Below, piece after piece: positions 57,232-64,000 of a DNA stretch of 64,000 nucleotides; positions within the stretch are counted from its first letter, which is position 1, and each line of letters opens with the position of its first letter. The stretch spans positions 1 through 64,000 of the forward strand of contig CAYIGH010000001.1 in NCBI GenBank assembly GCA_964362915.1. Direction: 5' to 3'. A model generated the notes under the pieces. That model was not told the DNA's origin. It ran no database searches and was given only the letters and a program-made list of their open reading frames with translations. The position numbers were made by a program, and so were the translations under genes. The stretch is from JAUSIK01 sp964362915 (GTDB taxonomy: Archaea > Nanobdellota > Nanobdellia > Pacearchaeales > GW2011-AR1).

Positions 57232-59529
57232 ATGGATAAAATAGCAAATATAACTCTATTCTCTTTTATAGGATTAATATCTTTTATAATCATATTTTCT
57301 ATCTTCTTTGCCACTTCTCAACAAACAACCATCGAAGAAGAGATTTTTGTTCCTTCTGTACAAAATAACCAAGAGATTATCTATTATGATTATAAATTTT
57401 CAAATACGTCTGGAGTTATTATATTAACGAAAAGAGAAGCATCTTGTTTTTGGAAACCTGACGATATTGACGATGGTTGGAAAAATTGCGAATCCATCTT
57501 TGAAATAGAGAATCAAAAGGGGGATAAGCCTATTATAAGTTTTCCCTTCATTAATTTTAGTTTTGCTAAAAATAATGTTAGAAACCATAGTATATATTTC
57601 TCAAACACATATACAATAATAAATGAAACATATAATAATTTTTCAAAAACTTATTTTGGAGATGTTATTGAGGAGGTTATACAACTTAAAAAGAGACAAT
57701 TTGTGAATTTTACTTCTCTACCGAACTATCTCGATACTTCAAAACCTTTTGCTATCAAATTAACATTTGAGGTTCCAAAATATGAAGAAAATATATTTAA
57801 TTTTACTATTTCAGGAGAAGAATTTATTGGTTTTATAGACCCGGATATTAATAGCTGTAGTTTCTTAGGGGTCCCCAATACAGTTTATACATTAGTCATT
57901 AATGTTAGTTCGTTAGGCACATGTTTTACGATACTGGCAAATAATATTACATTAAATGGTAACGGTTATCATATTAATTATAGTGTAGCGGGAACTAGTA
58001 ATAGATATGGGATTTATATAAAAGGCGCAAATCAAACTACTATAAAGAATTTTAGAAAAATATTTGAGGAGAATAGTAATGGAATTCATAAGTATGGAAT
58101 ATATTTTGATAAAGCGCATGAAGGGATCGTAAATAATGTTACTATAGAAACAATTGGAATTTCAAGTGATGGTATAAGAATAAATAATGGTAATGATACA
58201 AAAATAAACAATACTAAAGTAATTACTCTTGGAGATAGTGCGGTGGGCATTTATTTATACGGCTCGAGCTCATCAATTATAAATAATAATAATATCACCA
58301 CCAATAAGACTTCTGCGAGAGGAATTGAACTTGGTGCAAGATCAAACTTTAATAAATTAAGCAATAATATAATTACTACAGAGGGCAATGAATCAACGGG
58401 TATTTTATTAGATTCTTCTTCAATAAATATTATCAATAATAACATTATTAGAACATTCAATAATAATGCGGAGGGCATCAACTTTGCTGATGCACAAAAT
58501 AATACAATAAATTATAGTATTGTTACAACTCTTAGTAATAATGCAAGTGGAATTTTTATAGGCGGTTCGTCAGATGGTAATCTAATTTATAACTCTTTCT
58601 TCAATTCATCTTTAGCAAATGATATTTTATTCTTTTGGACCTCTGCTGGAACTCTTAACCTTACTAATGTAACACTTGCTAATAACAATGTAAACTTTAA
58701 CCCATTATCAACATCACGACTTAATGTTCACTGGTACTTTGATGCACAAGTTAATGATAGCTCGAAAAATCCTCTTGAAAATGTGAATGTTTCTGCATGG
58801 GATATTAATAATGTACTAAGATTTAGTGATTTAACAAATAATATCGGTAGGATAAAACAGCAAGCCCTCCTAGAGTATGTACAGAACAATACTCAAAAAA
58901 TATATCATACCAATTATACGATAAATGCAACAAAAGATGGTTTCACAGAATCAAAAAGCGTTAATCTAACTGCAAATACATTTATGACATTTATTCTTCC
59001 AACTACCATCATTCTTACATCGGATAATATTGTAGAAGACGGTGATATTAACTATGAAATTAGCTCCGGATTATACAAAAGAGATAAAACTTCTATTACT
59101 ATAGAAATAGGAAATGCATACTATTATATCTCTAGAAGCTATATTGAATTTAATACGTCTTCAATTCCAGATAGTGCTATAATCAAAAATGTATCTTTAA
59201 ATATATCTTTTGATACATTAGGTACTAGGAATTGTACTATTAATGAAGTAAGTGAACAACCTTCCATTATATCAAATCAGACTCTTTATATAGATATTGG
59301 TAATGGTACTACATATATAAATAATGATGACTTTTGTAGGACAGGTTCGTCAACTAAATCAAAAGTTGATCTTGGAGCTAGTGCCAATATTGATCTTGAA
59401 AATTTACTTTCATCAAATTGGTTTGGTATAGGTATTAAATGGGATAATGAAATAACTGCGGCTACTACTGCTTTAACTAATGCTTCTGAAAGCTCCTCAT
59501 CACCACTCCTTACTGTAAGTTATATTTAA
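57232..59529 (+). CDS. NosD-like beta-helix surface protein
   Basis: 765 residues. N-terminal membrane anchor (about 7-28), a beta domain (40-200), a parallel beta-helix with many N-N-x-I rungs (about 225-480; NITLNGNGYHI, NDTKINNTKVITLG), a linker domain (490-600), and a C-terminal DNRLRE-like beta domain (about 605-765; YYYISRSYIEFNTSSIPDSA). Rich in Asn and N-glycosylation sequons. Adhesin or polysaccharide-binding role is inferred. Confidence 0.75.
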   Translation: MDKIANITLFSFIGLISFIIIFSIFFATSQQTTIEEEIFVPSVQNNQEIIYYDYKFSNTSGVIILTKREASCFWKPDDIDDGWKNCESIFEIENQKGDKPIISFPFINFSFAKNNVRNHSIYFSNTYTIINETYNNFSKTYFGDVIEEVIQLKKRQFVNFTSLPNYLDTSKPFAIKLTFEVPKYEENIFNFTISGEEFIGFIDPDINSCSFLGVPNTVYTLVINVSSLGTCFTILANNITLNGNGYHINYSVAGTSNRYGIYIKGANQTTIKNFRKIFEENSNGIHKYGIYFDKAHEGIVNNVTIETIGISSDGIRINNGNDTKINNTKVITLGDSAVGIYLYGSSSSIINNNNITTNKTSARGIELGARSNFNKLSNNIITTEGNESTGILLDSSSINIINNNIIRTFNNNAEGINFADAQNNTINYSIVTTLSNNASGIFIGGSSDGNLIYNSFFNSSLANDILFFWTSAGTLNLTNVTLANNNVNFNPLSTSRLNVHWYFDAQVNDSSKNPLENVNVSAWDINNVLRFSDLTNNIGRIKQQALLEYVQNNTQKIYHTNYTINATKDGFTESKSVNLTANTFMTFILPTTIILTSDNIVEDGDINYEISSGLYKRDKTSITIEIGNAYYYISRSYIEFNTSSIPDSAIIKNVSLNISFDTLGTRNCTINEVSEQPSIISNQTLYIDIGNGTTYINNDDFCRTGSSTKSKVDLGASANIDLENLLSSNWFGIGIKWDNEITAATTALTNASESSSSPLLTVSYI

Positions 59530-59559
59530 ATTTATAATAATCCAAAATAAACTAAGTAA

Positions 59560-59940
59560 ATGATAGAAGAAATTTCTGGGGGATTGAGAAACGCTTTAGA
59601 GAGAGGAGCCAGTCTCGAAGAGGCTGTACAAAGTTTCATAAAAGCAGGATATAATCCTATAGAAGTAAGACAAGCAGCACAGAGCCTTTCATATCTTCCA
59701 CAAACAATGAGGCCTGTTGCTGAACAAGTTCAGGAAGGTTATAAAATGTCTGCATTGCCAAGTTTACCAAATCAGCAGCCCCAGAAAACAAATTATTCCT
59801 TAACTTCATCAAGGAGCAAGCCAAGAGCTAAAAAGAATATACTGGTGATTATTCTTATTCTTCTTTTACTTATCTTGGTTGGTGGTTTGGTTTATTTTAT
59901 CTTTTTTGGGAAGGAACTTTTAGACTCTTTCTTGGGATAA
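59560..59940 (+). CDS. Tail-anchored protein with UBA-like N-terminus
   Basis: 126 residues. Helical start LRNALERGASLEEAVQSFIKAGYNPIEVRQAAQSL resembles a UBA-like three-helix fold (read as LEEAVQSFIKAGYNPIEV), then a Pro/Gln linker and one C-terminal membrane helix (about 97-115). Frequent type in DPANN genomes; function unknown. Confidence 0.65.
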   Translation: MIEEISGGLRNALERGASLEEAVQSFIKAGYNPIEVRQAAQSLSYLPQTMRPVAEQVQEGYKMSALPSLPNQQPQKTNYSLTSSRSKPRAKKNILVIILILLLLILVGGLVYFIFFGKELLDSFLG

Positions 59941-59944
59941 CAAA

Positions 59945-60670
59945 ATGAGAAATGGTGCTTTTATTAAAATATTTAAAAAATCTTTTTACGATTATTGCAA
60001 AAATCCTATAATAATTGCGCCTGGTTTTAGTTTGCTAATATTTTTTATTGTTTTTTCAAAACTGTCTGTTAAAATTAACTATGGCCTTCAAAATACGCCT
60101 GCGTTGACCTTGTGGCTTATATTTTTTAGTATTATTTCGCTTTTAGTTATTTCTTTAATTTTATCTGGATTAATAGGAATGACTTCAGATATAATGAAAA
60201 AAAAGGATGGAATCAAATCATTTCTTTATAATTGTAGAAAGTTTTGGTTTGGCAATTTTATTATTATTTTAATAATCATATTAGCATTTAATATTATAAG
60301 ATATGTTGCTCATAATTTAGCGTTTTTTTTAGGCAGGTCTTTAAATCTTGAAGTAGATATTGCGGCAGCTTTATTCTTTTTATTATATTTTGGAGGAATT
60401 TTATCAAGCTTGATTTTTTTAACATTTGCTAATATTTCTTTAATCGTCTATAAGAAAAGTATTTTAGAAAGCATGAGAAAATCTTTTTATATTGTAAAGA
60501 AAAATTATATAGAAACCTTATTAATCTTAATTTTATTTTTTGTTGTGAATGAGATTTTAATAAGATTTATCCCTAGTTATGGGATTGAATTAATAAATGC
60601 TATTTTTATTGTGCCTTACTATGCTTTGATATTAACTAGGTTTGTTATCGAATCTGAAGGAATAAAATGA
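59945..60670 (+). CDS. Multispanning membrane protein, DUF4013-like
   Basis: 241 residues, six hydrophobic segments. Basic loop SDIMKKKDGIKSFLYN and SILESMRKSFYIVKKNYIE recall DUF4013/glycerophosphodiester-type membrane domains. 4 bases from the gene before and 4-base overlap with the methyltransferase gene after, so one operon. Confidence 0.65.
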   Translation: MRNGAFIKIFKKSFYDYCKNPIIIAPGFSLLIFFIVFSKLSVKINYGLQNTPALTLWLIFFSIISLLVISLILSGLIGMTSDIMKKKDGIKSFLYNCRKFWFGNFIIILIIILAFNIIRYVAHNLAFFLGRSLNLEVDIAAALFFLLYFGGILSSLIFLTFANISLIVYKKSILESMRKSFYIVKKNYIETLLILILFFVVNEILIRFIPSYGIELINAIFIVPYYALILTRFVIESEGIK

Positions 60671-61203
60671 TTTATGAATCCGCTGAAGATTCTTATCTTT
60701 TGAGAGAAGAAGTTCTAAACTATTCTAAGGGAAAAAGAGTTTTAGATGTGGGAAGTGGTTCTGGGATTCAGGCTCAAGCAGCCTCAGATGCAGGGGCTAA
60801 ATCTGTTTTGGCTGTTGATATTGACGAAGAAGCTGTTAATGAATTAAAAAAGAAAGGAATTAAAGTGAGAAAGTCTGATTTATTTTCAAATGTGAAAGGT
60901 AAATTTGATTTGGTTGTTTTTAATCCTCCTTATTTGCCTATGGATAAAAGAGAGGATAAAGCAAGTGCATTGAATACTTCTGGCGGAAAGAAAGGAGATG
61001 AAATTATAATTAGATTTTTGAGAAATGTTAAAAAATATTTAAATAAAGATGGAATTGTGCTGATTGTTATTTCTTCTTTGACTCCTAGAAAGAAGATATT
61101 GGGGGTTTTGAAAAGAGAAGGATTGAAAAAACAAATTGTTTCAGAAAAGAAACTTTTTATGGAGAGTTTGGAAGTTTGGGAGATAAGTCGTTTAGAGTTT
61201 TAA
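60667..61203 (+). CDS. HemK2/Mtq2-like release-factor methyltransferase
   Basis: 178 residues. YESAEDSYLLREEVL at the start, SAM motif VLDVGSGSGIQAQAA, AVDID, and NPPYLP (86-91), the Gln/Asn methyltransferase motif. Archaeal members methylate the GGQ Gln of aRF1 with Trm112. The 3' end overlaps the MntA gene, tail to tail. Confidence 0.88.
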   Translation: MIYESAEDSYLLREEVLNYSKGKRVLDVGSGSGIQAQAASDAGAKSVLAVDIDEEAVNELKKKGIKVRKSDLFSNVKGKFDLVVFNPPYLPMDKREDKASALNTSGGKKGDEIIIRFLRNVKKYLNKDGIVLIVISSLTPRKKILGVLKREGLKKQIVSEKKLFMESLEVWEISRLEF

Positions 61204-61563
61204 TCTGTGAATCGCCTGATCCTGCCAGAGCTTTCTATAAAAATAAAGATAGTATGAAAGTTCTGAAGAGCTTTTTGCAAAGATTATTTTGTTATTTGTT
61301 ATTATTTCATTTTTTATATAAAGTGGGAGCAATTCAAATATATGGATGTCGTATTTTGGATTTTTTGCCTGAATTGATAGTGTTTTTTGATAAATTTCTT
61401 TTGCTTTTTTTATATTTCCAGTAACAATGCATATATCAATGTCGCTCCTTTGTGTTGATTTTCCGTTTATATAAGAGCCATAAAGAAGAACTGCAAGAAC
61501 TTTATTTTTAAATTTGCCAAAATCTGTTTTGATTTGCTCTATAATTTCAGATTGCATTTTCAA
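61192..61563 (-). CDS. mntA: MntA-like nucleotidyltransferase antitoxin
   Basis: 123 residues. LLYGSYINGKSTQRSDIDICIV: GS (29-30) and Asp pair D41/D43 of minimal nucleotidyltransferases. Second of the two-gene MntA/HepT pair, overlapping hepT by 17 bases. It would AMPylate the HepT toxin. Confidence 0.88.
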   Translation of the reverse strand: MKMQSEIIEQIKTDFGKFKNKVLAVLLYGSYINGKSTQRSDIDICIVTGNIKKAKEIYQKTLSIQAKNPKYDIHIFELLPLYIKNEIITNNKIIFAKSSSELSYYLYFYRKLWQDQAIHRLKL

Positions 61564-61939
61564 GTTTTTTTAATATTTTTTTAATTTGGGGAAGGAGGAT
61601 TTGAATTGATTCTTTAGCTATTATATCGTCTGTTTTGTTGTATTTATGAATAATCCTGTTTCTTAAGCCATTTGCATCTTCAAGGATTTTTGCTTCATTA
61701 TCTCCTATAATTTTAAGCTGCATTAATTTTTCAATATTTTTATAGTCATCCTCTACTAATTTCTCCTTGTCTTTTAGAAGCATGGCGGCTATATCTGAAA
61801 TTACTTCTACAATCTCTTGAAATGCTTTATATGATGCTAGCTTAGATTTTTCATCCTGAGAAGAAATCCATTCTTCTATTTCTATTATCCTCTTTTCTGC
61901 TAATTCAATTTTTTCCAGGTATCTTTTCTTTCTCTCCAT
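61547..61939 (-). CDS. hepT: HepT-like HEPN toxin (DUF86)
   Basis: 130 residues, helical. GLRNRIIHKY holds the R-x4-H catalytic motif (R93, H98) plus Tyr (Y100), the site AMPylated by MntA. EKRIIEIEEWISSQDE and FQEIVEVISDIAAMLL fit DUF86. First gene of the pair. Confidence 0.88.
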   Translation of the reverse strand: MERKKRYLEKIELAEKRIIEIEEWISSQDEKSKLASYKAFQEIVEVISDIAAMLLKDKEKLVEDDYKNIEKLMQLKIIGDNEAKILEDANGLRNRIIHKYNKTDDIIAKESIQILLPQIKKILKKLENAI

Positions 61940-62028
61940 CTTTTCTATATGCGGAGATTATATTTAAACTATTCTTTTTACAAAAATTAGAGGTTTGGAA
62001 AATAAGACTTGGCTCATGAAGAGGCAAT

Positions 62029-62823
62029 CTATCTTAACTCAGATTCAATAGCTTGTTGAAATGCAGAGAAAGGCTGGGCTCCGCTTATAAGCCTTCCATT
62101 GATAAAGAAAGCAGGTGTACCTTGAACCCCGTCACGCTGTCCTTCATCCATGTCTTTCTTAACAAGAGCTGCCATTTTTCCAGATTGAAGACAGGAATCA
62201 AATTGCTGAATATTTAACCCTATTTCATTAGCCCATTGTCTAAAACTTCCTATACTTAAGGCTTGCTGATTTTCAAATATTTTATCATGCATTGCCCAAT
62301 ATCCGTCGTTTCCTTTTTGTTCCCCTGCACATCTTGCAGCCTCAGCAGCCTTTTGTGCATTAGGATGAAAACTTAAAGGAAAATCCTTATACACTAATTT
62401 TACTTTCCCGCTAGTGATATATTCACTCTCAATCTGAGGCAATGTTTCAGCATAAAATTTCCCGCAGAAAGGGCATTCATAGTCAGAATATTCAACCATA
62501 ATTACAGGAGCATTTTCATTTCCTTTATAAGGCGCACCTTCAATATTTATTTTAGCCATGGCGGGCTCTGATGGGGGCTCTTGGATAGATGGATTAACTA
62601 TATTCTCTTCTTGGATAACATTTCCTGTTATACTTCCGCCATTTCCAGAAAAGAAAACCCCATAGCTATTAATCAAAGTTAAAATAAATGTAGCAGAAAC
62701 AAGAACAGTTAGCAATTTCATTCTGTCAAGATTTTTTAAATTATAAAAAAAATTGCTGTTTACTTTAACATTAGATGTGTCTGCTATAATTGATTCTTTA
62801 GCTTCTATTCTTTCTTCTTCCAT
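62029..62823 (-). CDS. DsbA-like thiol-disulfide oxidoreductase, membrane anchored
   Basis: 264 residues. One membrane helix (about 36-57), linker, then a DsbA fold: VEYSDYECPFCGKFY (C117/C120), KLVYKDFPLSFHP, the cis-Pro loop GVQGTPAFFING. Cys C117-P-F-C is the active site, facing outside. It would serve the many Cys-rich exported proteins in this region. Confidence 0.93.
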   Translation of the reverse strand: MEEERIEAKESIIADTSNVKVNSNFFYNLKNLDRMKLLTVLVSATFILTLINSYGVFFSGNGGSITGNVIQEENIVNPSIQEPPSEPAMAKINIEGAPYKGNENAPVIMVEYSDYECPFCGKFYAETLPQIESEYITSGKVKLVYKDFPLSFHPNAQKAAEAARCAGEQKGNDGYWAMHDKIFENQQALSIGSFRQWANEIGLNIQQFDSCLQSGKMAALVKKDMDEGQRDGVQGTPAFFINGRLISGAQPFSAFQQAIESELR

Positions 62824-62861
62824 TAAATTATACTAAAATGCCCCTTTTTATATTTTTTTGC

Positions 62862-64000
62862 TTAATATCCCATAAATATCTTTCTTCTCATATGTACTTT
62901 TAAATAAATAACCACAATGACAGCAACTACAATCAATGATAAACTAATCCATATTATGCCACTAAGTGCTCCTCTGTTCTCAGAAGGTATTTTTTCCTGC
63001 TCTCCTGCTTCAGAGCCACTATCTACCCCTTTTTCTCCGCTTTCTATTGGTGGTTGACTTAATTCTCCCTCTGATTCAGATGTTGTTGCATTCTCTTTCT
63101 TTGGTTTTGAAACACTGGCCCCTCCAGAGCCCCCACCACTACTACTTCCTCCAGAACTTCCTCCTGAAGAAGTGGATTCTCTATATGTGGAAAACTCGCA
63201 GAATGGAATCTGCCATATGCAATTTGTCGAATCAATTAAAGTTGCTTCAGATGTTCTATCAACACAATTTGCTCCATTATTATCACAATGAAACAATTGA
63301 TTACATGTTCCGCTAAATGGTATCTTTACTCTGCAGACCTCTGGATATAAGTTATTTATTATCTTGTCTCTTGTCTCAGAAGTTAATCCTGCGTATGTTG
63401 AAGTATTAATAATTGAACCTGCCGTGCTAATTGTCCTAACCTTATCATTCAATCCTGTTTTAGTCAATGAGGCATTAATAAATTCAAAGTAATTACTACC
63501 ATCGGTATTATTGAGCTTAATATTAATACGTCTTCCTTCTGTATAGTTAGTTTTCCTGCCAGCATTAGCTCCACATACTTGTCCTTGTATATGCTCATAA
63601 ACGTTATTTTGATCAATATCATATGATACTGTCCAGCCAGATGGTGCCTTAATCCTAGTCACAAAACTGCAGAAACCGCATTTATTATTTAGGGTAGCAG
63701 TGACGAATGAACTACATTTGCTAATAGCGCATTTATTTTTGTCATCACAAGCTTTTAGCTTATAATAATAAGTCGTCCCATTAACTAGATTATAGCGCAA
63801 CGAACGAACTCCGCCGTCATTGTAAATATCTGCTTTATGCCATAACTTATAATCTCTTACATTGGTGCTAAGCACTCCAACATCATTAATTGTTGCATTT
63901 AATGTAATACATCTTGAATCATTTCCGTAAAACTCAAGGCTCCCATTTGCAGGCTTATTGGTATCATACATAATTAAAGCAGAGTCTGGATATTCTTCTA
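62862..64000 (-). CDS. Surface protein, C-terminal part (runs off right edge)
   Basis: At least 379 residues; the frame is open to the right edge, so the N-terminus is missing. Fn3-like part (YYYKLKACDDKNKCAISKC), Cys-rich domain, Ser/Gly linker (ESTSSGGSSGGSSSGGG), acidic stretch, one membrane helix and a basic end. Anchored surface protein by its C-terminus; not a clear PGF-CTERM signal. Confidence 0.75.
   Translation of the reverse strand, partial: EEYPDSALIMYDTNKPANGSLEFYGNDSRCITLNATINDVGVLSTNVRDYKLWHKADIYNDGGVRSLRYNLVNGTTYYYKLKACDDKNKCAISKCSSFVTATLNNKCGFCSFVTRIKAPSGWTVSYDIDQNNVYEHIQGQVCGANAGRKTNYTEGRRINIKLNNTDGSNYFEFINASLTKTGLNDKVRTISTAGSIINTSTYAGLTSETRDKIINNLYPEVCRVKIPFSGTCNQLFHCDNNGANCVDRTSEATLIDSTNCIWQIPFCEFSTYRESTSSGGSSGGSSSGGGSGGASVSKPKKENATTSESEGELSQPPIESGEKGVDSGSEAGEQEKIPSENRGALSGIIWISLSLIVVAVIVVIYLKVHMRRKIFMGY

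Noticed and set aside
61176..61424. 82-residue plus-strand frame after the methyltransferase
   Set aside because: Antisense to mntA, whose catalytic motif is clear.

Overview
The window looks like a scaffold from an uncultivated archaeon, most likely of the DPANN group (Pacearchaeota/Woesearchaeota-like). This is inferred from gene content, not from any search. Supporting points are a base composition near 30-33% GC, archaeal-type ribosomal proteins and RNA polymerase subunits (L21e, L37Ae, Rpo3, Rpo4, Rpo12), Spt5, DUF655, Pop5, prefoldin beta, SepF, an archaeal RNase J, an S-layer protein of the methanococcal/Pyrococcus type, intron-bearing tRNAs, and many small exported proteins with class III (pilin-like) signal sequences. 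Most first genes of transcription units have a TATA box about 22-30 bases before the start codon, so leaderless mRNAs seem the rule. Two 100-base N runs are scaffold gaps, and the words at their borders are exactly 55 bases long, which points to a short-read de Bruijn assembly.

Layout. 1-6.8 kb: large exported proteins (metalloprotease-like/beta-helix protein, propeller-dockerin-PEGA protein, pilin-like protein) and an orphan AAA ATPase. 6.9-7.1 kb: a hairpin-rich intergenic stretch. 7.3-10.9 kb: scpA, a divergent pair of small winged-helix genes, hisS, an HD hydrolase. 11.4-15.4 kb: a tight three-gene operon (nucleotide-sugar dehydrogenase, AlgG-like C5-epimerase, processive family 2 glycosyltransferase) that reads as a polyuronate (alginate-like) exopolysaccharide pathway. 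16-25.7 kb: nuclease, Nudix, MFS transporter, RelE-like toxin, rhomboid, small conserved proteins, a decayed VapBC, a YchF-like GTPase, an EgtD-like methyltransferase, tRNA-His and an intron-containing tRNA-Ile(UAU).

25.8-30.3 kb: an intron-containing tRNA-Glu followed by two imperfect further copies of its 3' end (at 29.13 and 30.33 kb). These bound an accessory island holding an MNT/HEPN toxin-antitoxin pair, a DUF4258-like/DUF2283 pair and small zinc-finger proteins; no integrase is visible. 30.7-40.9 kb: information-processing core (L21e-Rpo4-DUF655-S13-S4-S11-Rpo3; Spt5-L11; L37Ae-Rpo12-prefoldin beta; SepF) with tRNA-Leu and tRNA-Pro, a VanZ-like protein and an S2P-like protease.

41-54 kb: envelope region with a large acidic surface protein, an archaeosortase-like protein, a DedA protein, the S-layer gene with a long structured leader, a winged-helix regulator between two copies of a palindrome, an operon of four pilin-like proteins, Pop5 and an HtrA-like protease without PDZ domain. 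54-64 kb: a second copy of the divergent winged-helix pair, RNase J, a dockerin protein, a NosD-like surface protein, a HemK2/Mtq2-like methyltransferase, a second MntA/HepT pair, a DsbA-like oxidoreductase and a surface protein running off the right edge.

Strongest leads: the polyuronate operon with its rearranged dehydrogenase, the tRNA-Glu island, the duplicated divergent regulator module, and the S-layer/regulator control region.
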